Of a DNA stretch of 64,000 nt, positions 54,224-63,250 are shown one piece after another. Location of the stretch: assembly GCF_010550245.1 (NCBI RefSeq), contig NZ_JAAGLU010000005.1, forward strand, positions 271,836-335,835, in the 5' to 3' direction. The notes beneath the pieces were generated by a model, which worked only from the letters and a program-made list of their open reading frames with translations, searched no databases and was not told the DNA's origin. The DNA comes from Streptomyces sp. SID12501 (lineage in GTDB: Bacteria > Actinomycetota > Actinomycetes > Streptomycetales > Streptomycetaceae). Both the position numbers and the translations under genes were made by a program. Position 1 is the stretch's first letter, and each line of letters starts with the position of its first letter.

Positions 54224-54322
54224 TCAACAGATGGCGCTGGCCAGCCTGCACAGGTCGACGTGCAGCCGCGCCACGAGCAGCGGGGCGCCCGGCGTCTTCT
54301 CACTCACGTCGTAGGGAACCAT
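54224..54322 (-). CDS. Cysteine leader peptide upstream of cysO-cysM
   Basis: 32 aa ORF MVPYDVSEKTPG... ending LHVDLCRLASAIC and a stop right after the last Cys. This xHVDLCRLASAIC ending is the mark of actinobacterial putative leader peptides that sense cysteinyl-tRNA. Its place 121 bp before cysO suggests transcription attenuation or translational coupling by cysteine supply. GC-rich repeats capable of hairpins (GCCGTACGGC, GCCGCGGC) lie between it and cysO. Confidence 0.85.
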   Translation of the reverse strand: MVPYDVSEKTPGAPLLVARLHVDLCRLASAIC

Positions 54323-54401
54323 GGGCTCATCGTATCGATTCCCGGTCCGGATCCTGGAGGCCTGTCCCGCACTCTGGACATTTTCGGGCCGCTGGATGAG
54401 A

Positions 54402-54824
54402 TCAGTGCTCTTCCGCGACACTGACCTTCTCCTCCGTGACCTCGCCCTCGATGATCCGGAACGAGCGGAACTGGAACTCGCCGAGGCCGTCCGTGTCGGC
54501 CGTGGACACGAGGACGTAGTGGGCGCCGGGCTCGTTGGCGTAGGAGATGTCGGTGCGGGAGGGGCGGGCCTCGGTCGCCGTGTGGGAGTGGTAGATGACC
54601 ACCGGCTCCTCGTCGCGGTCGTCCATCTCGCGGTACAGCTTCAGCAGGTCCCCGGAGTCGAACTCGTAGAACGTGGGCGACATGGCCGCGTTCAGCATCG
54701 GGATGAAGCGCTCGGGGCGGTCCGTGCCCGCCGGTCCGGCGACGACGCCGCATGCCTCGTCGGGGTGGTCCTTGCGCGCGTGGGCGACGATCTGGTCGAT
54801 GAGGGCCTGGGTGATGGTCAGCAT
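54402..54824 (-). CDS. mec: Mec, JAMM/MPN+ metalloprotease for CysO-cysteine
   Basis: 140 aa M67-family metallopeptidase that releases cysteine from the CysO-Cys adduct in the cytoplasm. JAMM zinc site: His79-x-His81 in IYHSHTATEA, Asp92 in SRTDISY, with Glu23 as general base. It lies upstream of the leader peptide, cysO and cysM on the same strand, giving the complete mec-cysO-cysM pathway. Confidence 0.94.
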   Translation of the reverse strand: MLTITQALIDQIVAHARKDHPDEACGVVAGPAGTDRPERFIPMLNAAMSPTFYEFDSGDLLKLYREMDDRDEEPVVIYHSHTATEARPSRTDISYANEPGAHYVLVSTADTDGLGEFQFRSFRIIEGEVTEEKVSVAEEH

Positions 54825-54847
54825 GCCGGCCAGGATAAGCAGAGGGG

Positions 54848-54878
54848 CCGTCCCGTACCGAGGGTTGGTACGGGACGG
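54848..54878 (-). terminator. Hairpin after DUF2017 gene
   Basis: Perfect 12 bp stem CCGTCCCGTACC (54848-54859) with GGTACGGGACGG (54867-54878), between the DUF2017 stop and the mec start. Confidence 0.8.
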
Positions 54879-54920
54879 TCCACATGCCGGAATCCGGCGA
54901 GGCCTCAGGGCGTAGGAGCG

Positions 54921-55526
54921 TCAGGGCATCAGCGTGGTGACGAGTGTCTCCTGCAGCCCGCCCAGCCACAGGTACGCCATCACCATCGGCTTGCGGGGGT
55001 CCTCGTCCGGCAGCTGGTAGAGGAGGTCGGTGTCCTCCTCGTCGATGACGTCCAGCCGGGAGCCGATCGCCAGGCGCAGGTCGTTGAGTGTGCCCAGCCA
55101 CTGCCGGGACTCCTCGTGGGCCAGCTTGAGCACCGCGCCCCCGTCGCCGGCCGGCGTCAGGGCGTCCAGTGAGCGGATCACCGTGAGGGCGTTCTCCCGC
55201 TTGCCGGTCCGCAGGTCGTTCTCGGTGAACCGGCGGAACTCGGCGGAGTACTCCCGTTGCTCCTCGGCCTTGCCGGGCGAGGCCGGTACGTCGACGGGGT
55301 CGCCGTAGGCGTCCGGGAACAGGCGCTTGAGCACCGGGTCGGAGGGCGGCTCGCTCGGGCCCTCGGCGAACAGTTCGGCGAGCGGGTCGTCGGAGGCGTC
55401 CTCGGCGGGGCCGGGGCCGATCAGCTCCAGGAGCTGGACGGCCAGCGACCGGATGATGGAGATCTCGACGTCGTCGAGCGCGACGGCCGCGCCGCCGCCG
55501 GGGAGCGGTTCGAAGTGTCCTGGCAT
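54921..55526 (-). CDS. DUF2017 protein
   Basis: 201 aa. Contains VALDDVEISIIRSLAVQLLE, a long acidic linker (EDASDDPLAELFAEG) and the C-terminal GTLNDLRLAIGSRLDV ... YLWLGGLQETLV of the DUF2017 family. It is regularly found next to clpS in actinobacteria (12 bp apart here). Function unknown. Confidence 0.9.
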   Translation of the reverse strand: MPGHFEPLPGGGAAVALDDVEISIIRSLAVQLLELIGPGPAEDASDDPLAELFAEGPSEPPSDPVLKRLFPDAYGDPVDVPASPGKAEEQREYSAEFRRFTENDLRTGKRENALTVIRSLDALTPAGDGGAVLKLAHEESRQWLGTLNDLRLAIGSRLDVIDEEDTDLLYQLPDEDPRKPMVMAYLWLGGLQETLVTTLMP

Positions 55527-55538
55527 GGAGTGAGTTCG

Positions 55539-55856
55539 CTACTTCCGGTCCTGCTGGAGGGTGGCCCACAGACCGTAGCCGTGCATCGCCTGCACGTCGC
55601 GTTCCATCTCCTCGCGACTGCCGCTGGAGACGACTGCCCGGCCCTTGTGGTGGACGTCCATCATGAGCTTGGTGGCCTTGTCCTTCGAGTAGCCGAAGTA
55701 CGTCTGGAAGACGTAGGTCACATAGCTCATGAGGTTGACCGGGTCGTTGTGGACGATGGTGACCCACGGGACGTCGGGCTCGGGTACGGCGAAGGTCTCC
55801 TGCGCCGACTCGGTGCGTTCGATCTCTACGGGAGCGGGTGACGTCACCCGGCCCAT
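55539..55856 (-). CDS. clpS: ATP-dependent Clp protease adaptor ClpS
   Basis: 105 aa N-end rule adaptor. Core motif [19 protein letters not shown] with the ligand-binding Asn-Asp, [18 protein letters not shown] and a C-terminal WATL. It delivers N-degron substrates to ClpC/ClpA. Divergent from pncB. Confidence 0.95.
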   Translation of the reverse strand: MGRVTSPAPVEIERTESAQETFAVPEPDVPWVTIVHNDPVNLMSYVTYVFQTYFGYSKDKATKLMMDVHHKGRAVVSSGSREEMERDVQAMHGYGLWATLQQDRK

Positions 55857-55957
55857 GCTGCCACCACAAGGGGGTCCCGAGCCAAACGGGATCCGGGGCG
55901 GGGCCGCTCACGAGCAGAAATCGTCAAAGTGACGAGATGGGGGTAGCATCCCTCCTT

Positions 55958-57298
55958 ATGAACACAGCGGACCTTGGGCTGCCGGTGGACGTTCCTTCGA
56001 CGGCGCTCTTCACCGATCACTACGAGCTGACGATGCTCCAGGCCGCCCTGAAGGCGGGCACCGCCGACCGGCGGTCGGTCTTCGAGGCCTTCACCCGACG
56101 GCTGCCGGAGGGCCGGCGCTACGGCGTCGTCGCGGGCACCGGGCGGGTGCTCGACGCGGTGGAGAACTTCCGGTTCGACGCTGCCGTCCTCGACTTCCTG
56201 CGCGAGCGCCGGATCGTCAACGAGGAGACCCTGGAGTGGCTGGCCGCCTACCGCTTCGGCGGGGACATCTGGGGCTATCCCGAGGGCGAGGTCTATTTCC
56301 CGGGCTCGCCGGTGCTCCGGGTCGAGGGCTCCTTCGCGGAGTGCGTGCTGCTGGAGACGGTGATCCTCTCCATCCTCAACCACGACTCGGCGATCGCGGC
56401 GGCGGCCTCCCGGATGGCCTCGGCCGCCGGTGACCGCCCGCTGATCGAGATGGGCGCCCGGCGCACCCACGAGCTGGCCGCGGTGGCCGCCTCCCGCGCC
56501 GCGTACATCGGCGGCTTCGCGACCACGTCCGACCTGGCCGCCGGTTTCCGCTACGACATCCCGACCGTCGGGACGAGCGCCCACGCGTTCACTCTGCTCC
56601 ACGACAGCGAGCGGGACGCCTTCCAGGCCCAGGTGGACTCGCTGGGCCGGAACACGACGCTGCTGGTGGACACGTACGACGTCACCGAGGCGGTACGGGT
56701 GGCCGTGGAGGTCGCCGGGCCCGAGCTGGGCGCGGTGCGCATCGACTCAGGGGATCTGCTCCTCGTCGCGCACCGGGTGCGGCAGCAGCTGGACGAGCTG
56801 GGGGCCGGGCGGACGCGGATCATCGTGACCTCGGACCTCGACGAGTACGCGATCGCCTCGCTGGCGGCGGCGCCCGTGGACGCGTACGGGGTCGGCACCC
56901 AGCTGGTGACGGGTTCCGGCCACCCGACATGCTCGATGGTCTACAAGTTGGTGGCCCGCGCCGAGTCGGCGGACCCGAAGGCTCCGCTCGTCCCGGTGGC
57001 GAAGAAGTCGAGCGGCGGCAAGACGTCCGTCGGCGGCCGGAAGTGGGCGGCCCGGCGACTGGACCGGGACGGGATCGCGGAGGCCGAGGTGATCGGTACG
57101 GGACCGGTGCCCGTCGAGCTGGCCGACCGGCAGCTGCTGGTCGAGCTGGTCAAGGGCGGCCGGGTGATCGCCCGCGAGCCGCTGGACGTCGTACGGGACC
57201 GGCATGCCACCGCGCGCGCCAACCTGCCGCTGTCGGCGACGCAGCTGTCGCGCGGGGAGGCCGTCATTCCGACGGAGTACCTGTCCGTGCGTGTCTGA
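55958..57298 (+). CDS. pncB: Nicotinate phosphoribosyltransferase
   Basis: 446 aa from ATG 55958 (MNTADLGLPVDVPSTALFTD); ATG 55937 would add seven residues. Preiss-Handler enzyme making nicotinate mononucleotide from nicotinate and PRPP. Motifs: FTDHYELTMLQAAL, EVYFPGSPVLRVEGSF, GTSAHAFTLLHDSE and VRIDSGDLL (phosphate site). The nicotinamidase gene follows 205 bp later. Confidence 0.95.
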   Translation: MNTADLGLPVDVPSTALFTDHYELTMLQAALKAGTADRRSVFEAFTRRLPEGRRYGVVAGTGRVLDAVENFRFDAAVLDFLRERRIVNEETLEWLAAYRFGGDIWGYPEGEVYFPGSPVLRVEGSFAECVLLETVILSILNHDSAIAAAASRMASAAGDRPLIEMGARRTHELAAVAASRAAYIGGFATTSDLAAGFRYDIPTVGTSAHAFTLLHDSERDAFQAQVDSLGRNTTLLVDTYDVTEAVRVAVEVAGPELGAVRIDSGDLLLVAHRVRQQLDELGAGRTRIIVTSDLDEYAIASLAAAPVDAYGVGTQLVTGSGHPTCSMVYKLVARAESADPKAPLVPVAKKSSGGKTSVGGRKWAARRLDRDGIAEAEVIGTGPVPVELADRQLLVELVKGGRVIAREPLDVVRDRHATARANLPLSATQLSRGEAVIPTEYLSVRV

Positions 57299-57503
57299 CA
57301 ACCCCGGTACACAGGGGCAACGGGCGTCCGCGTGCGCCGATTGCCCCGAACGCCCCCTCCCGAAGTGGTGCGGAAGTCTCTAGGCTCGGTGGTTCAGCAG
57401 TTCGCACAGTCGCACCGGCCGGGCCCGCACCCCTCCCGTACGACCGACCCGGCGTCACCGCCGAAACGGCCGTACGGCCGAAACCGTCGAAGGAAGACCG
57501 CCC

Positions 57504-58088
57504 ATGCGCCGCGCCTTGATCGTCGTAGACGTGCAGAACGACTTCTGCGAGGGAGGCAGTCTCGCGGTGGCCGGAGGTGCCGACGTGGCCGCCGCGATCA
57601 CCGAACTGATCGGGCAGGCCCCCGCCGGATACCGCCACGTCGTGGCGACCCGCGACCACCACATCGCCCCCGGTGGCCATTTCGCCGACAACCCCGACTT
57701 CCAGCGCTCCTGGCCCGCGCACTGTGTGGCCGGCACGGAGGGCGTCGGCTTCCACCCGAACTTCGCCCCTGCGGTCGCCTCCGGCGCGGTCGACGCCGTC
57801 TTCGACAAGGGGGCGTACGCGGCGGCCTACAGCGGCTTCGAGGGCGCCGACGAGAACGGGGTCACGCTGGCCGAGTGGCTGCGGACCCGCGAGATCGACG
57901 AGGTGGACGTGGTCGGCATCGCGACCGACCACTGCGTCAGGGCCACCGCCCTGGACGCGGCCCGCGAGGGCTTCCGCACCCAGGTCCTGCTGGACCTCAC
58001 CGCCGGCGTCGCCGAGGAGTCCACGGACCGGGCCCTGGAGGAGCTGCGGGCGGCGGGCGTGGAGCTGTCCGGCAAGCCGGTGGTGTGA
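57504..58088 (+). CDS. pncA: Nicotinamidase
   Basis: 194 aa isochorismatase-family amidohydrolase that converts nicotinamide to nicotinate. Catalytic triad Asp9 (VVDVQNDF), Lys102 (VFDKGAY) and Cys144 (ATDHCVRATA). Metal ligands Asp51, His53 in TRDHHIAPGGH and His59. With pncB it completes NAD salvage. Confidence 0.96.
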   Translation: MRRALIVVDVQNDFCEGGSLAVAGGADVAAAITELIGQAPAGYRHVVATRDHHIAPGGHFADNPDFQRSWPAHCVAGTEGVGFHPNFAPAVASGAVDAVFDKGAYAAAYSGFEGADENGVTLAEWLRTREIDEVDVVGIATDHCVRATALDAAREGFRTQVLLDLTAGVAEESTDRALEELRAAGVELSGKPVV

Positions 58089-58109
58089 CCCGTAGTCCGT
58101 ACGCCCTGG

Positions 58110-58616
58110 TCAGTCGGCCGCCTGGTTCAGCCACTTGCCGTCACACATCAGGTCCCGGTCGGCCATCTCGGGCACGGTTCCCCACGCCTGGATCACCTCC
58201 GGGACGACCTGGAACCAGACGTACGAGGGGCCGCTCTCCCGCGGGTCCCAGCCGTCCTTCGCGGTGAAGGCGTCGCCCACGCCGGCCGGCAGCTCCTCGC
58301 GGGTCAGCCTGCGGGCGGTGCCGTGGATCAGGACCACGTCCCGGGTGTGGCCGAAGCAGAGGCGTACCCGGCCCGAGGCGCGCAGGTTGCGGCCGGTCGG
58401 GTTGGTGTCGCGGGTGGCCAGCCACACCGTCTCGCCGTCCCACCAGTAGGTCAGCGGAACGAGGGTCGGCTCGCCGTCGGCGTCTGCCGTGGCGACCCAT
58501 ACGTCGATGTCCCGCGCGAGCCGTTCCAGCGCCTCGCGCCTGCGCTGCCCGATGCTGCGGGGTCCGTCGGGAGATGCCTCGGGAGATACGTCGGAAGGTG
58601 AGCCGGCTGCCGTCAT
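58110..58616 (-). CDS. Pyridoxamine 5'-phosphate oxidase-fold protein
   Basis: 168 aa FMN/F420-binding split-barrel protein: DIDVWVATADADGEPTLVPL, VWLATRDTNPTGRNLRASGR and VLIHGTARRL. The first 20 residues are Ser/Pro-rich. It resembles deazaflavin- or FMN-dependent oxidoreductases of unknown substrate rather than PdxH. Confidence 0.88.
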   Translation of the reverse strand: MTAAGSPSDVSPEASPDGPRSIGQRRREALERLARDIDVWVATADADGEPTLVPLTYWWDGETVWLATRDTNPTGRNLRASGRVRLCFGHTRDVVLIHGTARRLTREELPAGVGDAFTAKDGWDPRESGPSYVWFQVVPEVIQAWGTVPEMADRDLMCDGKWLNQAAD

Positions 58617-58663
58617 ACGGCGAGGTTATGGCGTACACCGGCCGGTCACATCCGACGGCGGGC

Positions 58664-59089
58664 CTAGGTCGCAGGACCGAGGACGGCCTGCGACGCCCTC
58701 CCGGCCACCCTCACGGCCGCCGTCACACCCGGTACCGGCGGCGGCCTCCGCAGGAGGGACCTGATCGGGTGCCACAGCTCCGTGCGCTCCGGTATCGACG
58801 GGACGCTGTTGTCCGGGGCCGTGCGCCATATGAGGCCGTCGGGGTGGTGGAGGACGGCCGTGATCTCGTCGGGGGTGGGCGGGGCCGCGTTGCCCCGGAG
58901 GTAGACCGCTCGCAGGCCGAGGTTGCGCAGGCGGGTCAGTGCCCTGGCCCGGTTCTGGGCCAGTACCAGGACGCGTACGTCGTCCAGTCCGGCGCCCGTG
59001 CGGGTGGGGGCCGGGGCGGTGGGGCTCGGCAGGTTCAACGCCACCACCACGCTGCCACTAGGCAACTTGCAGAAACCTCCTGCGGCCAT
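58664..59089 (-). CDS. Hypothetical protein, VSP-type small actinobacterial protein
   Basis: 141 aa if started at ATG 59089 (MAAGGFCKLPSGSVVVALNL); an upstream ATG at 59188 would add 33 residues that overlap a hairpin and are less likely. Contains VRVLVLAQNRARALTRLRNL and IPERTELWHPIRSLL. No family recognised. Alpha/beta character, no signal. Confidence 0.65.
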   Translation of the reverse strand: MAAGGFCKLPSGSVVVALNLPSPTAPAPTRTGAGLDDVRVLVLAQNRARALTRLRNLGLRAVYLRGNAAPPTPDEITAVLHHPDGLIWRTAPDNSVPSIPERTELWHPIRSLLRRPPPVPGVTAAVRVAGRASQAVLGPAT

Positions 59090-59150
59090 GCGGTCACACC
59101 CCCCGTGGGACTCGGTGTCAATAAGAAAGGCACAGGAGGCACCTAAACAC

Positions 59151-59186
59151 GATCGGCCGCGACCCGCCAGGGGGTCACGGCCGATC
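59151..59186 (-). terminator. Hairpin after M6 protease gene
   Basis: GATCGGCCG-C-GACCC (59151-59165) pairs with GGGTC-A-CGGCCGATC (59172-59186): 14 pairs with one C/A mismatch. Confidence 0.8.
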
Positions 59187-59211
59187 ATGCTCTGACCTGC
59201 AATTATGCGGA

Positions 59212-61560
59212 CTACTTCACTGCGGGGCCCACCTGGAGCGAGATCGTGGAGCCGTCCTTGGCTTCCTTGACGATCTTGATCTTGGTGTTGGTGTCAGTGA
59301 TCTTCACGCCCGCCAGCGGGGTCGCCGCGTCGTAGTACGTGGAGGTGTGGTCGTTGAAGATCGGCACGCCCTTCTGGGAGGCGACCTTCGTGAGCACGTC
59401 CGCCTTGTGGAGCCGGAGCGCGTCCGTGCGGTAGAGGCTGAACGGGGAGTCGTAGGACTGGATACGGCTGCGCATCAGCGTGCCGTCCGCCCACTTCAGC
59501 GCGGCCGGGTGCGCGTCCACCGGGAGGACCAGACCGGCACCGGGGTGCGCGGTGACGTTGTTGTCCTTCTGGGAGGTGTCCCACTTCCAGATCAACAGGC
59601 CGTTCTGGTACGGGAAGTGCTCGACCCAGGACGGACGGGTCGTCGAGAAGCCGAAGTTGTACGGGCCGACCTTGAGGGTCTTGTCGTACGACACGTACTG
59701 GCGGTTCTCGGCGATGTAGTACTGCGGGTAGTCGTCCGTGATGGCCGCGCCGATGCGCGAGAAGCCCTTCGTCGTCCACGCCGCGTCCGCGCTCTCCGCG
59801 TTGTCGGCGAAGACCGTGGCGCCGTCGGCGGTGACGGTGATCTCGTCGGCCGCAAAGCCCATTTGGGAGACGCCGCCGTCGGACGTGTAGCGGAAGCGCA
59901 GGTCGAACTTCTGGCCCGCGTAGGCGTCCAGGGAGTACGACAGCTTCTTGTACGCGTCCACCGTGCCGGTGAGCGCCGGGTTGCCGCTGCCGTCACGCGG
60001 GATGGCAGCGCCGTCGACCGTGCCGTCGATGGGCGTGTAGGTGACGCCGCCGTTGGTGGAGACCTCGGTGTAGAGGTAGTCGTAGTCGGCCTCGATGTCG
60101 TACCAGCCGTCCAGGGTCAGGGTGGCCGAGGACTTGCCGGTGAGGTCGACCGAACGGGTCAGCGTGTTGGAGAGGTTGTTGTCGCTGCCGCTCCACCACT
60201 GGGTCGCGCCCTGCGCCGGAGTGACGACGTCGGTGGTGACCGTCTTCTCGGGCAGTTCGACGACGAGCGCCTGCGCGTTCTTGGTGTTGTACTCGGCGAC
60301 GCCCAGCTTGTGGTTCGACTTCTTCCCGGCCTTCGCCGTGTCGTAGTCGAGCCAGCCCAGCTGGAGCTTGTCCCAGGCGTTCATGTCGCCGGGCAGGTTG
60401 CCGATGTTGTCGCCACCGGTGCCGAGCCAGGAACCGGACGACATCAGGGTCCAGAAACCGGTCGAGTTCTCACCGGTGTTGGTGGTGTCGTAGTGGTCCG
60501 GCAGACCGAGGTCGTGGCCGTACTCGTGGGCGAAGACGCCGAGTCCGCCGTTCTCCGGCTGGATGGTGTAGTCGCCGACCCAGATGCCGGTGGCGCCGAT
60601 CTGCGCGCCGCCGAGCTGGTTGCCGGACGGGCCGGTCGAGCCTGCGTCGGTGCCGAACGCGTACCAGCGGTGGGCCCAGATGGCGTCCTCGCCCTGGGCG
60701 CCGCCGCCCGCGGACTCGTCCTCACCGGCGTGCACGATCTGGAAGTGGTCGATGTAGCCGTCGGGCTCGTTGAAGTTGCCGTCGGCGTCGAAGTCGTAGC
60801 GGTCCCACTGGTCGTACGCGGCGAGCTGTGCCTTGATCTCCGCGTCGGTCGCGCCTGCTGCCTCCTGCGCCGCGACCCATGCGGTGACGCCGTCCTGAAC
60901 CGCGTACCAGGCGCCGTCGTTGGCCAGGTTGGAGCCGTAACGGGCCTCGTTGTAGGGGACCTTGACCCAGTCCGAGACGGTGCCCTCGACCGAGTAGCGG
61001 CCCGAGGACTGCTTCTCGTAGTACTTCTTCATCGACTCGACGTTCTTGCCGGTGCCGAAGTAGAGCTTCTGGAAGTGGTCGGTGTTGTAGTCCGCCTGCC
61101 AGGCCGTGCTGTTGTCCTGGGTGCGGTCCGGCTTGGCTATCTCGTTGTGGAGCGGGCCGACCGTGCCGCCGTAGCGGCTGTCGACCTGGTCGCCGAACTC
61201 GACCAGGATCGTGAAGATCTTGTCGGTCTTCTCCCGGCTCAGTTCGACGTACTTGCCCTTGCCCTTGCCGCTCTTCAGCTGCACGACCTGCGAACCGTTG
61301 CGGTTCTTGGCCGTGGCCTCGCCGGAGATGACCTGGTTGAGCGCTTCCTCGCGCTGGGCCTCCTGGGTCTTGCTGAGCGGACCGTCGAGGTCGTGGTCCG
61401 CGTGCTGCTGCTCCGCCGGGTCGTGCCGGTTCGCGGCCGAAGCACCGGCGACGGCGCCCGAATCGGCCTCGGCGATGGCGTAGGTGGAGAAGGCGGCGGC
61501 GGCTGTGGCGAGTGCCACACCGACGGCCGCCGTTCTGAACGTCCAGGGTCTGCTGGTCAC
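59212..61560 (-). CDS. Secreted M6 (immune inhibitor A-type) metalloprotease
   Basis: 782 aa from GTG 61560, with GGGAGGG upstream. Signal peptide MTSRPWTFRTAAVGVALATA (cleavage near AFSTYAIAEA), propeptide, then the M6 catalytic domain with zinc motif VFAHEYGHDLGLPDHYD and Met-turn MSSGSWLG. A calcium-binding-like segment DFDADGNFNEPDG precedes the zinc site. C-terminal beta domains (about 470-782) follow. Extracellular protein degradation. Isolated gene with an AT-rich, repeat-bearing promoter region. Confidence 0.94.
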   Translation of the reverse strand: MTSRPWTFRTAAVGVALATAAAAFSTYAIAEADSGAVAGASAANRHDPAEQQHADHDLDGPLSKTQEAQREEALNQVISGEATAKNRNGSQVVQLKSGKGKGKYVELSREKTDKIFTILVEFGDQVDSRYGGTVGPLHNEIAKPDRTQDNSTAWQADYNTDHFQKLYFGTGKNVESMKKYYEKQSSGRYSVEGTVSDWVKVPYNEARYGSNLANDGAWYAVQDGVTAWVAAQEAAGATDAEIKAQLAAYDQWDRYDFDADGNFNEPDGYIDHFQIVHAGEDESAGGGAQGEDAIWAHRWYAFGTDAGSTGPSGNQLGGAQIGATGIWVGDYTIQPENGGLGVFAHEYGHDLGLPDHYDTTNTGENSTGFWTLMSSGSWLGTGGDNIGNLPGDMNAWDKLQLGWLDYDTAKAGKKSNHKLGVAEYNTKNAQALVVELPEKTVTTDVVTPAQGATQWWSGSDNNLSNTLTRSVDLTGKSSATLTLDGWYDIEADYDYLYTEVSTNGGVTYTPIDGTVDGAAIPRDGSGNPALTGTVDAYKKLSYSLDAYAGQKFDLRFRYTSDGGVSQMGFAADEITVTADGATVFADNAESADAAWTTKGFSRIGAAITDDYPQYYIAENRQYVSYDKTLKVGPYNFGFSTTRPSWVEHFPYQNGLLIWKWDTSQKDNNVTAHPGAGLVLPVDAHPAALKWADGTLMRSRIQSYDSPFSLYRTDALRLHKADVLTKVASQKGVPIFNDHTSTYYDAATPLAGVKITDTNTKIKIVKEAKDGSTISLQVGPAVK

Positions 61561-62017
61561 TTGAGGGTCCCTCCCCCGCGCCCGTCCACGCGGATGGGGG
61601 GTTCCTGGTTCGGAAACTCTCCGCGGGCGGTATACGCGTGTAGTCAAGTGACGTAATTTGACTAGAGGTTTAGAAGAAAAGACAGACCTTGACTTGGACA
61701 GGTCAAGTGCATTATGCGGAGTTGGCAACCGCTATATCTCCGCCATGGGTTCCCTTTACGGACATCGGGAGCAGGTCCGACGTGTCGCCCAACGCATCGC
61801 CCAACCGGCGCGCGGGCGCGTCCAGTCGGTGGACGCCGTGACTCCGTGCGCCCCCTGTGCTCCGGAGCCGTGGGTTAGGTCACGCTTACTGCGCGTTCCA
61901 GTCGGGCATGGACGCGATTAGAGTCGGTTGGCGGAACGCCGGATGCCCGGTGGAAAGCCAGGTCGACCCGCGCCTCACCCCCGTTCACCCCCCGAATCCA
62001 ACGAGGACTCGATTGCC
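61561..62017. promoter_or_regulatory. Promoter region of M6 protease with inverted repeats
   Basis: 457 bp with no gene. Unusually AT-rich at 61640-61720. Two small inverted repeats share the core GTCAA/TTGAC: TAGTCAA-n10-TTGACTA (61641-61647, 61658-61664) and CTTGAC-n8-GTCAAG (61688-61693, 61702-61707). Both could be operators for a regulator of the protease, or for the divergent small membrane gene. Confidence 0.5.
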
Positions 62018-62299
62018 ATGCCTCGTCAGACCGCGCCTCGTCCGACCGTCGCACAGCTCACCTACGGTTCGTGCACCGTGATTCTCTCGACGCTCGCCAT
62101 GCTGCTGCTGTCTCGGACGGATTCGGGTCCGGGGGTCGCGCTGATCGCCCTCGTGGGACTCGTCCTGGGACTGCTCGTCGCCATGACCGTGCCCCGGTCC
62201 AGGCCGGCCCGCGCGACCTCACAGATCGTCGCCTCGTCGGCCGCCCCGGCGCCGCGCGAACGCGTCCCGGTACAGGCCTCCTCGGGACAGCAGGACTGA
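62018..62299 (+). CDS. Small membrane protein
   Basis: 93 aa from ATG 62018 (MPRQTAPRPTVAQLTYGSCT). Two TM segments (VILSTLAMLLLS; VALIALVGLVLGLLVAMTV) and a Pro/Ser/Ala-rich tail. Unknown. Followed by a strong terminator. Confidence 0.8.
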   Translation: MPRQTAPRPTVAQLTYGSCTVILSTLAMLLLSRTDSGPGVALIALVGLVLGLLVAMTVPRSRPARATSQIVASSAAPAPRERVPVQASSGQQD

Positions 62300-62330
62300 A
62301 CCACCCCGACCCCGACCTCTTCCGCTCCGC

Positions 62331-62381
62331 CAACGGCGGTTGGGCGGGTCCGCGTGATGCGGGCCCGCCCAACCGCCGTTG
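62331..62381. terminator. Strong bidirectional terminator
   Basis: CAACGGCGGTTGGGCGGG and its complement CCCGCCCAACCGCCGTTG form an 18 bp stem (62331-62348, 62364-62381), with further G/C pairing around the short loop. Between convergent genes. Confidence 0.9.
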
Positions 62382-62397
62382 CCGTCAGAAGAGTTGA

Positions 62398-63075
62398 TCA
62401 ACCGGTGCTGACCACCACGGTCTTGGCCGCCTTGTCGTGCAGGCCCTGCCTGTACGGCTTGTCGAAGAAACTCCAGCCGCCCGAGATCGCCGTCCAGATG
62501 CAGGCGCAGCAGAAGGCGAACGGGATCCACAGCACGAGCGACCGGACGAGCGCGGTCTGCACGGAGGGCGTGGCGCCGTTGTCGAGGTTGGCCACCCGCA
62601 GCCGGAGCCACTTCTTGCCGAGCGTCTGCCCGGTGCGGGAGATCAGGATCGTGTCGTACGCGATGTAGAGCACGGCGGCGATGAGCGACTGGCCGACCGA
62701 GCGGCCGTAGTTCATGTTGTCGCCGTCGACGTCGTACTCGTTGACGTTGAAACCCCAGGTGAGCAGCCCGACGACGACACCGACGAGGATCATGTCGATG
62801 AGCCGCGCGAGCACACGCCGGCCGCCGTCGGCGAGCGGTGGCATGCCCGCGAGGGGGTCGCCTGCACCGCCGTACGGATCACCGCCGCCGCCTGCGTAGG
62901 GCGGGCCGCCACCTCCATAGGGCGTGCCTGCGCCTCCGTACGGCGAGCCGCCGCCGGTGGGGCCTGAGCTGCCGTACGGATCACCTGCGCCGTGCGGCGG
63001 AGGCGGTGGCTGCTTCCTGAACGGGTCGTCGTCCGGTGGCTGCTGACCGGAGCCGGGGGGCGGTTCGCTGCTCAT
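62398..63075 (-). CDS. RDD family membrane protein
   Basis: 225 aa. N-terminal 75 residues are Pro/Gly/Tyr-rich (GGGSPYGGAGTPYGGGGPP). The RDD domain follows with RRVLARLIDMILVGVVVGLL, TGQTLGKKWLRLRVANL and three TMs. The C-terminus KPYRQGLHDKAAKTVVV is typical of RDD proteins. Function unknown; possible ion transport. Confidence 0.93.
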   Translation of the reverse strand: MSSEPPPGSGQQPPDDDPFRKQPPPPPHGAGDPYGSSGPTGGGSPYGGAGTPYGGGGPPYAGGGGDPYGGAGDPLAGMPPLADGGRRVLARLIDMILVGVVVGLLTWGFNVNEYDVDGDNMNYGRSVGQSLIAAVLYIAYDTILISRTGQTLGKKWLRLRVANLDNGATPSVQTALVRSLVLWIPFAFCCACIWTAISGGWSFFDKPYRQGLHDKAAKTVVVSTG

Positions 63076-63250
63076 GGCCCGAGTGGACCGCGAACCATCC
63101 GGCTCCGCATCCGGCGAGGGGCCGTCCGGGGTACCGAATCAGCTGATCCGTACTCCGTACCCGACCACCCCGCGTCGAACGTACGGCCGTCGTATATCCG
63201 TTTGTGTCTTGTGCGCGTCTTGCATATGTCCTGCGTGTGTCCGTGTGCGC

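Noticed and set aside
59347..61656. 769-codon plus-strand frame
   Set aside because: Mirror of the M6 protease gene, which has a signal peptide and the HEYGH motif.
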